Below are positions 33,128 to 45,049 of a stretch of DNA of 64,000 nucleotides, piece after piece; position 1 is the first letter of the stretch; every line of letters starts with the position of its first letter. The notes under the pieces were generated by a model. That model saw only the letters and a program-made list of their open reading frames with translations. It was not told where the DNA came from and searched no databases. The position numbers and the translations under genes were made by a program. The DNA lies in assembly GCF_963678635.1 (NCBI RefSeq), contig NC_087071.1, positions 45,309,095-45,373,094 of the forward strand, in the 5' to 3' direction. Source of the DNA: Symsagittifera roscoffensis. Lineage: Eukaryota; Xenacoelomorpha; Acoela; Convolutidae.

Positions 33128-33427
33128 TGTGATAGGAGAGGGAATTGTACAACTCCGATTCAAGACAATTCTGTTATCGAAGAGTTAATTTAATCTTTGA
33201 ATATAGTTTTCTTTCTATGGTTCCATGAACCAGCTCGAATAACGTATCATTCTGTACGTGAGCTTCAGATAGATAATACTGAAGTCAAATGATGATGAAC
33301 ATCCAATGACCTTGGTAATAAGATAATAACGATATAACTGCATAATTATACTTAACAATATAGGTCCCAAGGTCAGTGATCAAAGAGAACAACAATTACT
33401 AATGCACTTGCAGTAAGTGCCGTACCA
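33128..33427 (-). repeat. 3' LTR of element B
   Basis: 300 bp; on the minus strand TGGTACGGCAC to CTCCTATCACA (TG...CA). It is preceded (minus strand) by the purine-rich CAGGGGGAGTG, a good polypurine tract. It differs from the 5' LTR mainly by about 26 extra bases near 33180-33215 and a few substitutions. Confidence 0.92.
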
Positions 33428-33563
33428 CACTCCCCCTGGGATAGCTAAATTTTATATACTGCATTATAAAATTTTATAAATTACTAGTAGTTTTACACTC
33501 AGTTCTAATTAGTTTTGACAGTTCAACACATTCTTCTCTTTTGTCTGTCTGTCATTCTTTTTC

Positions 33564-35000
33564 TCACTTCTGCGGGCTGTCGTTATTGAAATTTAATGGA
33601 ACTTGCCATGATGCGTTCCAGCTTTTTGAAACATCTAACGCCTCACTCCCAAATTTTCGCCTAAACAAATGTTTTTCCAAAAGTCCCAGTTTGCTTTCCT
33701 CTGGTTTGTTTACATCTGAACGAAAGTTAGCCAATTTGATGCCATATGCCTCAAGAGCTGCCCTGTTGAGGTCTACAAGATCTTTTTCAGACGAAACCAA
33801 TTTCACTGAGTGTTTGTATGGGTTTCCATACCTATTTGGGCCTTTGTTTTTTGTGGCCCGATCACTTCGCCTGATCGTAGATTCACCATCTCCGGACTCA
33901 TCCGAAAATTATGAGGGAGCATTAATGTGAATCTCTTCTCCAGCACTGAAGGATTTTAAGATCTCTTCAGCAGCTTTCTGAACCCCCCTTGTCAGAACTT
34001 GGTCCGCCAATTTATTCCGATCCTAGGTAGTAAGGTCTCGACTCTGGAACGTTTCCAGTATTTTGTCATCTGTCGTGTGTCTCGTTATGTCTTTACTTTC
34101 GTTCGAAGATTCCCACGGGGTGGATGTACTAGGTAGTCCTGTTTCTACAGGTGCTGGTAATATGTCGAGGTCATTATCACGTGACATTGTTGCTTCTGCA
34201 GCTGTGTCCACAGCTTTCTTTTTCTTCGACTCTTGGACCGGTTGTCTCTTAGCGCTTTGCTTAGTCCCTTTGTTATTTTTCGAGTTCTGTAACACTGGAC
34301 CCACGTTGTTTGGTTTCGCGCGCTTTCCTGTAAGATTTATGCCTCCGTTTATTCCTGTGTCTTTTGAAGTAACATAGTATTGACTGTCTTGAAATGGTGT
34401 TTCCACATTCTTCAAATTTGAACTTCTTGGTACATCTGATAGATCTTCTGAGTCACTACTCTCTGACTGAATTACTACTTCCTTCTTCTTCGATTTTGTT
34501 TTGGTTTCGTCGCCGTGTGGACTTCCATTCGTGTTTACTTTTTTCGTGGACTTTTCTTGCGGCTCACTGATGACTATCTTTGCTTTTGCGATATCGCTCG
34601 CACGATAAACTGCTCCAGCAGCTGTTTTCACCGTTTGAGGCGACTCAGACTGCACCTTTCCCTTGAGCGGATTCGTAAGTGCTTTCCCACTTTTCCTATT
34701 TTCATCTTTTCTTAAAAGGGTTGTGTGATCATGTCAATGTATCTTCCCGAGGTTTATCTTCAATGAACCCGTACTGCCACGAGTACAAAAGTTCTTTGCG
34801 TAGATCTGGATTTAGAGTACTCGTTTCATCTACTATCCTCCTTAGATCATTACTTGAGGTGTCTCTTCTCACCTCGTTCCATCTGGCGTTCGCCTCCAAC
34901 AACGTCTTTAACGCTGTTGCCCTGCTCCTGTCTCGCGCTGACTCCACTTCGGTTCTGAATAGTGGACTCACCCCCGACTAATTTCCCCTTTCTTAACTAT
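33564..35000 (-). pseudogene. element B integrase C-terminal tail
   Basis: Long low-complexity extension downstream of the integrase core: Lys/Ser-rich (TKSKKKEVVIQSESSDSEDL, ESKKKKAVDT) in 34023-34655. After stops it continues with IRRSDRATKNKGPNRYGNPY and 33564-33806 (DLVDLNRAALEAYGIKLANF). The basic, acidic and coiled stretches suggest a chromatin- or nucleic-acid-binding role, but this is inference. It occupies the place where some gypsy elements carry env; no signal peptide or membrane segment is visible. Confidence 0.6.
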
Positions 35001-35029
35001 CTTCACGTTGTCTCGCGATTGGTCGATTC

Positions 35030-36017
35030 TCATCTTTAACTGTGTCGCTGTGAGTGCTGAACGCTCCAGATGCTCTTCATCTAAACAATCAGAATCTATC
35101 AAGAATGAGTCTCTAAGGATTTTAAACTCAGTTTTTGGAAGCCGCCCGAAATGTGCCTCGAATGGTGAACATTGTATCGTTTTTTGCTTGATCCTTCGAA
35201 GGTCTCAAACTATTGTGCTTAGTGCAAGTTTTATTGATGTTACATTTTCGTCGAATAACATAACTCCCAATCTTAGTTTTATCGTTTGAATTGTTCTTTC
35301 CACTAATCCACAACTACGATGATCACCAACGGGACAGAATTTTTGCACAATATTATGATCAAACCAAAAAATTTTCATCCTTTTCCCTTCAAACCCCGAG
35401 AATTGGTCCGTTCTGATGGATTCTGGAATCCCATGTGTGTCGATGTAAGTTCTGAGAAATTTAACTGAAGATTTACTCCCAGTCGACTTAGTAATTTTTA
35501 CCGATGGAAACTTCGAATATCTAACTATGGCAACAAGTAGGTAAAATTTCCTTCCTTTAGTATCTTCTAATGGTCCCGCGTAATCTAATTGTAATTCCTC
35601 CCCTGGCTGCGAAAGCAGTGGAAGCGGTTTTGATGCGTTTTTAGGTATAACGTATTTAGCATTCTTACCGTAGCGAGAGCAACTTGGACAATACTCCGCC
35701 ATGTTCACAATATCTTTGTGCATGTGGGGCCACCACAAGTATCGAAAGACCTCCAGCATTGCCTCCTGACCTGGGTGCCCGCAATGTATTCGTTTAAGTA
35801 CAGCAGGGCGCAGTTGTCCTGGTACTGCCAATCTTCTGTCCGCAACAATACAGTCGTCCACCACTGACATCTGATGCCACAATGAATTCACTCCCATCAA
35901 CTCAAAACTGTGCCTATCTTTCCTCTCTATGACTCTTCTTAAACGATCCATCCAGGTGTCTTCAGTGGTGAGTTCCGCTACAAAATACTTGTCAAAAAAT
36001 TTTGAAAGATTAGGCAA
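35030..36017 (-). pseudogene. element B integrase
   Basis: 270 open codons in 35205-36017: the HHCC zinc domain (HCGHPGQEAMLEVFRYLWWP, then CPSC), and the DDE core with Asp in LQLDYAGPL, Asp in ESIRTDQFSGFEG and Glu in GLVERTIQTIK, all three present. After a frameshift the core end continues as FEAHFGRLPKTEFKILRDS. Adjacent elements C and D have lost this core, so B keeps the only complete integrase active site in the window. Confidence 0.88.
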
Positions 36018-36748
36018 ATTATTATCCTCTCGATTCTCGGCTTGCTTGAACTCATTTTGACCGTATTTTTTTCTTTGTTAGCCACTAAGCTCACCTCTGG
36101 ACTCTCTGATGTCGAATCCGCCGTGAGGTCCACCTCAACAATGTTCGGGACATTTGTAGTTGTGGAATTTTCTTGAGGACTTCCCCATTCTGACGATGCC
36201 TCCAGCTGGAGCATGTTTTTCGGTCTGATATTATCCGTTCGCTCAGACCCCACAAGATCCCAGAAGGATCATAACTTTTGTGGTTCCTCCCTTGATAATG
36301 ACTGCTGGTATTTTTCCTTCCGTCTTAGTGGCGTTACTTTCTTCTATTCAACTTGCGGCATGTCCCAATCTGATCCATCACTCTCGTGTCCCCGTGTCCC
36401 CCTTTGTACGGCTCGTGTTCTATGAAAGGTTGTTTCCGTAATTTGTTCCAGCATTTTGTTTCCCCGCCTTGTTCTCGGACTTTGATGTCTTCTTTAACTT
36501 CTTCTCCATCGATCTGTATTTCAGTTTCTCGACTGCTTTGCTGCGAATTTTTATTGTTCATTTTTCTTATCAATTTCAATCAAATGTACGCAATGATAAT
36601 TTTGATCAAACTAATTTGATCGAGATTGCGAAAACGTGAGTTTTGACAGTTTTCGTTCCGGTCGAGCTTTGTTTGGTTTTGAACAAAACGGTTGCTATAG
36701 CAACCAGGGGATGACGTGTTCTATAATTCGTTCAACGTGCTTCTTCGA
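36018..36748 (-). other. element B spacer between RNase H and integrase
   Basis: Frames 35978-36253 and 36334-36579 encode charged, low-complexity sequence (ETEIQIDGEEVKEDIKVREQ; TADSTSESPEVSLVANKE) with no known domain. Element D has a spacer at the same place with different sequence. Confidence 0.55.
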
Positions 36749-37320
36749 TCAGAATGTTCTTGAATTTTTTTTGTCATCAATGAAAGTATTTGTATCGACA
36801 AGCCTACTGTTCAAATAGTCGAGAGCTGCATGAAATTGATCAATCGATGCTACCACAAAGTTTTCATCCAATTCTGACTCCGGCCACGGTTCCCCATTAG
36901 GTTCTCTGGACAAGTAATCCACTATACCCATATCTTTTCCTGGTATATGAACCACCTTGAATTGGCAAGGCAACAGTCGATCTACCCGTCTCGTAAGCCT
37001 AGATTGATAAGTCTTATTAGATTTATGTTCCCTCAACGCTGATGTTAGAGCTTTATGATCTGCTGCTAAAATGAATTCTTTCCCCAGCAAATAATGTTTA
37101 AATCTGTCCACTGACCAAACCACTGCCAGCAGTTCGAGTTCATTTGTAGAATATTTTTTTCTTGAACATTAAGATAACGTGATGCAAATGCAATCGGGAT
37201 CCAATCCTCCCCATCAGTCGATTGTTCCAACGTTGCCCCAAGACCAATATGACTCGCATCGTATTTGACTCTAGTGTCTTTCTGAGGATCATAATAATTT
37301 ATTTGAGCAATCTTCGCCAC
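36749..37320 (-). pseudogene. element B RNase H
   Basis: RNase H removes genomic RNA after reverse transcription. Two overlapping frames, joined by a shift near 37120, show KYDASHIGLGATLEQ (first Asp), IAFASRYLN, LAADHKALTSAL (second conserved Asp) and LPCQFKVVHIPGKDMGIVDY (last Asp). Confidence 0.85.
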
Positions 37321-37521
37321 CGCTTTTTGTATTTCTTCAAATATGAAAGAATTTTCCCCCCCATTCGAAATTTTTAACAGGTAGTTTGATATCTTTCAAT
37401 CTCCTCTTTTCATTTTCTTCTTTGAGTAATGGTCTTAGTTGATCCGTTAAACTAGCTGCGTTAGGAATGCGTTATGAATGCTACCCAAAAACGATCTTAA
37501 TTGTTTCAGTGATTTCGGATG

Positions 37522-38691
37522 TTATAGAATAAGAATCGCCTCCGTTTTTGTAACTTTTGGTGTTATTCCACTCGGTGTAAGTTTATGACCCAACCAATTA
37601 ACTTCGGTCTGAAAGAACTCACCTTTGGATAACTTTAGCGCTAGATTTTCATCATCTAGTTTCTTCAATACATCTAGTACCAGTTTCTCGAGTTCTATTT
37701 TACCTCCTTTTGAGACAATCAGTATGTCATCCAAAAAACAAAATGTGTTTTTCGCATGGTTCAATGTACAATCCATCGCCTTTTGATATTCTGCGGGCAT
37801 GTCTGCCAGTCCGTAAAACCCTGCCAAAAATCTGTACGTCCCCGTAGCTTGGCCTCCGACCATGTTAAAATTGCACTGTTTAGCTGTTTCTGCAGTTAAA
37901 CGAAGTTGGCTGTACGCATACTTTAAATCCAGTACCGTAAAGTATAGCGTGCTCAGTGTTTTTGCCGTTACTATTTGACTAACCTCATCAATTAATTCAT
38001 CAACATTAGGCATTTGGTATCTATTTCTGTACAATTGTCTATTTATCGGTTTTGCGTCTAACGCCAATTTGATCGAATCGTCCTTTTTCACCGTGATTAC
38101 AATCGGAGCAATGAAACAATCGCTTGTGCATTTATCTAATTTTGTTATATGACCTTCTGATAACAATTTATCAAGTTCATTCTGCACTTTTCCATGAATG
38201 TGAATAGGTATTCTTCTACCTTTCTCTTGTATTGGACATAACGGATATTTGAATTTCTTGTTGACTACATGATGCTTTGATTCTCCCTGTCGATCGAAAA
38301 GGGATGAAAATTTTGTATAAAATTGATGTTTCATACCTTCTGACTGCTCGCACAGTAGCACGTCAAATCTAGATCTATTTACAGGAGCTGATTTCTGAGA
38401 TGTATGAATCCCCAATTTTCCCTGTAGATTCAGACCCAGTATACACCTAGCTCTTCTTTCTGTAACCAGGAAGTAAGCATCCTTAACTTCCCAACCCGCG
38501 GAACTTATTATTGCACATACTGCTCCCAGTATCTGAAAAGGGTGTTTTTTGTAAACAACAAATTGCATTGTCAAATTCAATTTTTCGGGCGGAAAAAATT
38601 TAATTTCCGATGATCCATCCAATAATTGTTTTGCGGTTGTCCAATTGAGGAAAGATACTGGACTTCCCGTATCAATTGTCATGTTGATCAT
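37522..38691 (-). pseudogene. element B protease and reverse transcriptase
   Basis: 390-codon open stretch. Protease active site TIDTGSPVSFL (residues 6-16, the usual DTG), then CILGLNLQGKLGI as the second protease block. RT starts around residue 150: ALDAKPINRQLYRNRYQMP, LDLKYAYSQLRL (catalytic Asp), QATGTYRFLAGFYGLADMPA, FLDDILIVSKG (about 37726-37737) and WLGHKLTPSGI. It ends in a stop at 37522; the connection domain continues in other frames to the RNase H. It is still the best preserved pol frame on the minus strand. Confidence 0.92.
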
Positions 38692-38796
38692 TTGATTTTA
38701 GATTCTAACCAACGCCTTCAACGCTTTGATTTTATGTGATCTTGGATCTCGCCGAATGTCGATCTTCGTGATTTCTTGATTAGTTTCTTTTTCACT

Positions 38797-40018
38797 CTAT
38801 TTCCTGAGTTTACTGGCTGTCATTTCCCTTCCACCTGTTTTCTTCTTTGTGTCCACTATCATTGTCTCGAATTCATCGCATGAATCGAAACCTTGAATTA
38901 CATTGCACTCCTCTTCTGAACTCGATTTCTCTTCACCAATCTCGTTTACTTGATTAGATCTACACATTGTTGCAAAAGGATTCAGTTTATTGCAATTCTT
39001 CCAACTCTTTCCCATTGCTGGACAATTCTTCAAATGACCTGGACCGAAAAACTTTCCACAACGAGTGCATGACTTCTGATCTGATTTGAAAATTGTATTT
39101 TATTATCAGCCCATCTCTTTTGAGTCTGGGTTTTGTTCTGTCTTTTGTAATTTGAATTTTATTCCCAACTGCCATTATCGGTTCCTGTTTTATCTTGATT
39201 TGAGGTGTCCGCAATTGTCCCACTCCGGAGCTTCCGCTCCCGGCCCTTTGAAACGCTCGAGTAGTCTGCTTACTATGCTCAAATTTTATGTCCCGTTTTA
39301 GGACTTCATCTGGAGTGAAAGTTTCAAACGTCAGGGTGTCTTGTAATGCAGTATTCCTCATTCTAGATATGAAGAGATCTCTAATCAACTCTTCTTCTAA
39401 ACCGCCCAGTTCGGCCGTAGCTGCTTGTGCAGTAAGTGCCGCGTGAAATGATTCCAACGACTCACCGGATTCTTGCGCTCGTGTGAAGAGCCTATATCGT
39501 TCCTAAGTTATGTTCCTTGTTTTTTCAAATGATGCCTTTGCCATTGCCACCATTTCTCTGAATTCGAGTTTTGACACTTCCGCGTGAAGGTTCTTTTGAA
39601 CGAATTTCTTTTTCCCCTCAGTACCTAGTACCAGAAACAAACGAGACGTAAGTCTTTTCTGAACCTCATTGTAGAACACATTATGTCCTACCTTAGGTCC
39701 ACGTTCTCTTCTTTCTTCATTTTCTAGTATCACTTTGTCTCTCCTAAGCTTATCTCTGTTTTCCCAATCTTTTACTGCTTGAGCAGTTTCTGTTTCTCCC
39801 GGCGTTTCTGGAACAGGCATGGGTTCATCTACCACTTCCTTAGGTTCTTCTAATTTAATTTCCGGATTCACGTTTTCTTTCACAGTCACAGCTAACATAA
39901 ATTGATCCAACCAAATTTTAAAGTTCCACGGTGGATCCGAACTAGCCGACGTCCAGAATACTGGAATACCCATGTCAGTGCGATTATCCTGTGCCATGAA
40001 TCCTGCTGGCTGCGCCAT
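38797..40018 (-). pseudogene. element B gag
   Basis: Starts with the ATG at 40016-40018 (MAQPAGFMAQDNRTDMG). Conserved DPPWNFKIWLDQFMLAV block, then a Glu/Pro-rich insert (EEPKEVVDEPMPVPETP). One in-frame TAG at 39503-39505 (RNIT, stop, ERYRLF) and a later frameshift near 39090 break it. The zinc knuckle CTRCGKFFGPGHLKNC lies near 39020-39067 and is followed by a second, decayed one. The frame is also open upstream into the LTR (MYNSLSYH before MAQ). Confidence 0.85.
39998..40017 (-). promoter_or_regulatory. primer-binding site of element B (tRNA-Ser type)
   Basis: The plus strand reads GAATCCTGCTGGCTGCGCCA, which looks like the 3' end of a tRNA: the last T-loop/T-stem bases, a 7-nt acceptor strand TGGCTGC, discriminator G, and CCA. 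Its minus-strand complement is the primer-binding site directly after the LTR. Animal tRNA-Ser genes end in similar sequence (inference from memory of tRNA-Ser acceptor stems). The same bases encode MAQPAGF. Confidence 0.8.
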
Positions 40019-40291
40019 GTGATAGGAGAGGGAATTGTACAACTCCGATTCAAGACAATTCTGTTATCAATTCTGTTTCTATGGTTCCATGAACCAGCTC
40101 GAATACCGTATCTTTCTGTACGTGAGCTTCAGATAAATAATAATGAAGTCAAACGATGATCAACATCCAATGACCTTGGTAATAAGATAATAACGATATA
40201 ACTGCATAATTATACATAACAAAATAGGTCCCAAGGTCAGTGATCAAAGAGAACAACAATTACTACTGCACTTGCAGTAAGTGCCGTACCA
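40018..40291 (-). repeat. 5' LTR of element B
   Basis: 274 bp, same ends as the 3' LTR. The last base (A on the minus strand) is the first base of the gag ATG. Confidence 0.92.
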
Positions 40292-40384
40292 GACCCCTAA
40301 ATATTTAGTTACAGAAAAAGTATCGTAAAAAACAGAAAAGGCCCGCAACCCTTTGAAACGTGTTGTGCCACATTCTTGGAAATT

Positions 40385-41286
40385 CTCGGGTTGACCTCCA
40401 TAGACCAAAATTTTAATCATACAATTCCAAAAAACTGAGCCTTTGAAAAAATATTAGTCATACAATTTTCAGACATTTTGCTAAATGGTGTCATACATTT
40501 TGCATAAAATTTTTCTTATTTTTGCATATAAATTTGGTGTATCGTACTAAATAAAAAAAATGTTAAAAAAATTGTATCATACAATTTCCATATATGCAAG
40601 ATGCAGGGGCGGATCTGGGATTTTATCGAAGCGAGTGCGGACTTTCGAAAAATTTGATGACCTTTTTTTGATTTTAATTTAATTTTCTTAAATTTTCTTT
40701 TTTCTGCGCCAAATTTAATTTTTTTTCTGCGCCGTAGGCAAATTTATGAAAAACCAGGTCAAAAAAGTTTTGGACACTTTTTGGAAAACTTTGAGAAAAA
40801 AATTGTTTTTTTTTTGGCGCGCGCTCCCCCTCAAAACTATTATATATTGGCGCAAAAGGCGTCTTTAGAAAAAATTTTAGGGTCGGTCGGCCAAAAATGA
40901 ATTTCTTAAAAGTACTAAAGGGGGGACCCTTTGGGTCGGCAGAGGGTCGAACCACTGAAAGTAAGCGTCCACCCACACCCGCCCCCCCCCCCCTAAATCC
41001 GCTCCTGCATAAATGAAATTTGTATGACTACAAAAAAAATTCGAAATTGGCCCCAAAAAAAAATTTTTTTTTTCAACGAAAAAAATTGAGAAATCAAAAA
41101 GTAAGAAACCATTGTTTTTGGGTAATGAAAAAAATGCTAGTCATACAATTTCCATATATGAAAAATTACTTATCATAGACCTTTCAGGCAATTTTCTGTA
41201 CTGATGAAATTGCATGAAAAGTAGTGAATGACTACCATCTTTCCATTAACGAAAATTGTATGATTAGCCTTTTTGGTTAACCCGGG
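40385..41286. mobile_element. E2, terminal-inverted-repeat element
   Basis: Ends CTCGGGTTGACC...TTTTAATCATACAATTCC and, inverted, CCCGGGTTAACC...GGCTAATCATACAATTTTC. ATCATACAATTTCCATATATG occurs on both sides of the inner repeat (about 40577 and 41141). Like E1 it carries a CAGGGGCGGAT-family copy inside. No coding frame. Confidence 0.6.
40604..41007. mobile_element. CAGGGGCGGAT-family element inside E2
   Basis: 404 bp, ends CAGGGGCGGATCTGGG and TAAATCCGCTCCTG, inverted. Contains TCTGCGCCGTAGGCAAAT, TTGGCGCAAAAGGCG, GGGACCCTTTGGGTCGGCAG. The best-preserved ends in the window. Confidence 0.75.
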
Positions 41287-41354
41287 CATACAAACCCGTC
41301 CCAAGTCTGTACGTGGCCGTACAAGCTTCACAAACTACGAGGATAATGCAATGG

Positions 41355-41920
41355 CTACTGATTGGATATGATCACTGAGTTTAAGTTGCTTGAACGATTT
41401 ATTTGAGATCGGCTGTATGAACTGACCTCATTATCAATTCTCGTGAGCAGTTCTTCTGTTCGCAAACAAGGCAGTAAACTTGTGCCGATTTGTGTCCACA
41501 CAGATTGTTGTAGAATAGTTGAGACATCTGTTGATGATCCGAATAATTTTGTCTTTCTCAGTGGCCGCATTGACCTTTCCCAGTTTCATTACTGAGGCTA
41601 CCACAAGAGTTGGTTCCCAACTTAGGCTTAACGACCAAAAATCAACCGGTTCCTGGTCTTTGGTGAACGATTTTTTCTGTACAGCCTTAATTGCCAACTT
41701 TGATTCGTTTTGAGAAGTATTGAAGCTACCTTCTCTTGCTTCTTGCTGTAGCATCTAAATTATTTCTAATTTTCTGACACGACTTAAATAACAAAACTTG
41801 GCAAATTGTCCTTTCAAGTTGCAGTTTTTGCATGATACGACCAAAGCTTCGAAGCACTGCGTGTGCTTGATGTGAAAAGGTTGCTTCATAATTAAAACTG
41901 TAATATATCTTTTTCTTCAA
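41355..41920 (-). other. unrecognised open frames
   Basis: Three overlapping minus frames (41726-41920, 41434-41754, 41355-41570) have balanced amino-acid use (for example KLQLERTICQVLLFKSCQK; FTKDQEPVDFWSLSLSWEP; CLRTEELLTRIDNEVSS). This could be a frameshifted coding relic. No family recognised. Confidence 0.25.
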
Positions 41921-41959
41921 TTGGCTCTATTTAGCTCGTTGAGTTATTTTCTGGGCATT

Positions 41960-44460
41960 TGATTCAATCTTTGATGTTTGAGTTAAATAATTTCAATGAG
42001 TTTGCAAATCTTTTCCCGCCGGGGCGTAGTTTCCCGACGATAACGTAGAAAATCACAAGTGCTTAAGCACGACTTTTCCCGCAGAAGTGCTGATTTCAGT
42101 GTATCTTCTCACGCTGTACCTGGACAGATGCACTTTCTCACTGAATACTTTTAAATTTGAAGATATCTTTGTCAGATTATTACTCCAGAACTTGGGACCA
42201 ACCGCTTAAAACAGTTTCGCCAGTCGACCAAAAAACACCGAGTCTAAATTTTCTCGGTCGGAACAGACCGCGTTATAGAATTAACGCCTTTCAGTAATGA
42301 CTTTTTGTCATTTTTGAAAAAAAAAGTTGAAAACAAAACAGTTTTCAAAGAAGTTTCGAACAACATTGCTTTCAGATTGGCATGAGGATAATTTTACAGG
42401 GTTGTTTTCTGTGTCTCAGTACCAAGGGAGAGGAACAGCCGAGCAGAGGTTTCGTTCTTTGATTTGTTTCGCAAAAGTAGACATCGGTAGGCACAGCTGG
42501 GCCCTTAACCCTTCTGTATGCATTTGACGTCTCAGTTTTCCGCACTATGCTGTAGCATCATCTTTTTTAGATTCCATGAGTGAGTATTTATTGCTAGGTT
42601 GAATTGCCCGACCCAAATTTACCAAAAACTAGGTCTGAAGTAAGTTTTAGCCAAAAAAAACTCTGACTAAATCTGTCCTGCCTGCAGTAAACGGAAACAA
42701 AATGTTGGCTGCGCCTTGTGGAGTCTTCAATTGACCTCGAGTACAAAGAGTTAAAGCCAAGACTCAATTATTCCTTGCATATAAGTGAATCGTATAATTT
42801 AGCACATATCATTGTCATGACAAACTCTAAAAAAATTCAACTCGAAGGTTTCATAAGAAGAAAACACAAGTACGAATAATGGCACCGTATGTAATTTCAA
42901 GATTGGTAGGTCGTCATCGACCTTGACAGAACAGAAGAAGCATATAGTCAATATAAAGATTGCAATTAGAACCTAAGGTACAGTTAGTGTGCTTTTGAGA
43001 TGCCGCCTCCATGAAAAAAAAAGCAAAAAAGCCCCTAGAAAGTACAGCTTTTTCAATGAGCATAAAATAAGATTGTTGACGAGCTGTTCTGAGAAGACAA
43101 CAGTAGTCTTTATACTTGTCATCAAAACGAAACAATGAACCAAGTCTGATGATTAACCATTTTTCTGGTTTTAAATTTTATATTTGCTTCACATGGGTGC
43201 TTATTTAATTTCGGCGGTTTTGAAGAAAAGTTTTACTGAAACGTCAGAATTTGCAATGAAAAGGTTATATTTTTGAGTAAACTAAAAAAACTCATACTTT
43301 CTGTTTCGATGGACATGGCAGATTTAAATCATATTAGCAGTAACATTTTATTTCTAATTAGATTTACAACTTATGAGAAACCTGCATTGCGACACTGCAA
43401 AAAAAATCTTGCAAAGGATTGTAAATACTGATGCAAAAACAATCAGTGCTAAATTTCAGTTTCAACAAAAAATTTGAAGCCAGTTTCTATCTTTCTTTAC
43501 TCGAAGTTTTCTTCATTTTGTTTTTATAATTTTAGGGCAAATTGTTTTTGTGGCACGCCGAAAGTAATTTTTTTTAAATGATAGAAAACAAAACAATCAA
43601 AACCGAATTGATCAAACGCTGAAATAAAAGATACTTCTCTCAAAATATTGCAAAAGATTGTTTAAAAAAGATGTTTTTTTTTTCAAATTGTGTTTTTTCT
43701 CTACTGTCTTGCATTGCATTTTCCTTGTTGTAGTAATATTCCTCGAAACAGTATTTTTGCCGTTCTTAAAGATTTATCGGAGTTTCTTTTGATATATCGT
43801 GTATCAAGTCATCCTTATGATCAACGTAACTAACCTCCAATACCCAAATTACAATGCCGTGACTGGTTTTTTTTCCAGATTATGTCCTAGACTATGAAAC
43901 CTTGTCCAGTATTTGCGGCTTCGGTGGCAAACTTACATCGGTATCAAAAGACTGGTCATTAATCGAAAATCTCGACCCAGTCTGTTTTTTTGAAGCATGA
44001 CTCAATATAAAAAACACGATAGAATAAAAAATATGCTATCAGAAAAATCAAACAACCAACTATCAGTAAAATCTTTTTTTTTTAAACTGATAATAGTCTT
44101 ACGCTAACCATTTATCTTGTTTTTAGTTTAAATCATCAATGAATTTATTCGAAGGGAATTAAGTTTACAGCCTTGAATCATTGCATTGTGAGTCTTTGAA
44201 ACTAACGGGAGGCAAACTTATCTGTTATTTCAATCCGCACACAAAATAAACTTGCTGGGCACAATTGCTATTCAACCTAATCTAGGCTTAGTTTTGCAAA
44301 CTGCTTTTCAGACCTCAACAGAGTTTTAGCAAAAACATTTGCAGACCTCGGGAATTTTAGTTTGGACTATAAGTTGTATAAATATATATCCATGTCTGTT
44401 GTAGGGGAAAAACACGAAGTTGGTCTTAAAGACAACAAAAATAAAACACGAGAACAAGAA
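41960..44460. other. intergenic, no feature supported
   Basis: 2.5 kb of AT-rich DNA. No conserved frame, inverted repeat or array found. Confidence 0.3.
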
Positions 44461-44462
44461 TG

Positions 44463-44880
44463 CACATATCAGGGCAAAGCCCTGAAATTTCCGACTGCGT
44501 TTTAATTTCTATGGTGTAAGTTAAAACAAAATAAACGGTGAAACTTTCCAAATAGAACTGAAAAAAAAACTCAAAATGTTTGCTGATGGTTTTTTTTAAA
44601 ACTTATCCCTCGAACGCTAAGTAGTAAAGCACGCAGCGATATATTTTGCATAGAGCAAAGTTTTAAATAGACCAAAGAGCATGGCTTAATCCAGTTTGGA
44701 ACGATTTCTAATATGGATTAAATCTCTGCTTACGCGTTAATAGTATGAAATGTATCGCGCGTTAATTGTCCCAAATTGGAGAAATTGGCAATCTTCAAAC
44801 CTCAATAATTTTACAAAAACGAGAATATGTGAAATATTTTTCAAAATTGAGGCCAACAAAAGTTTTCTATTGATATTTTA
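44463..44880. repeat. dispersed repeat H, copy 2
   Basis: CATATCAGGGCAAAGCCCTG, GACTGCGTTTTAATTTCTATGG, TTTGGAACGATTTC, AAATCTCTGCTTACGCGTTA, ATCGCGCGTTAATTGTCCC, AATCTTCAAACCTCAATAAT: same order and spacing as copy 1 at 16046. Confidence 0.75.
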
Positions 44881-45049
44881 AAAAAACGTCGGTTAACAAT
44901 TGCTACATAAAAAGTCGAAATTTGTCTGGATACAAAAAAAAATAAAAAAAGGCAAAAAAATACAGTTTATATTCAATCAAAAAAATTCCAAATCATCGAC
45001 GAGCAAAGTTATTTTCAATCATTGGCCAGCAAAAAAAGTTTGAACCTTT

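Larger units (their letters stand above)
33128..40291 (-). mobile_element. LTR retrotransposon B, Ty3/gypsy, near full length
   Basis: 7.2 kb with LTRs at both ends, then gag, protease, RT, RNase H, a spacer, integrase and a long basic tail, in the Ty3/gypsy order (integrase last). All catalytic motifs can be found, but several frameshifts and stops split the frames. The word CCCCT flanks both sides, directly at the left end (33123-33127) but two bases away at the right (40294-40298), so the target duplication is not clean. Confidence 0.93.
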
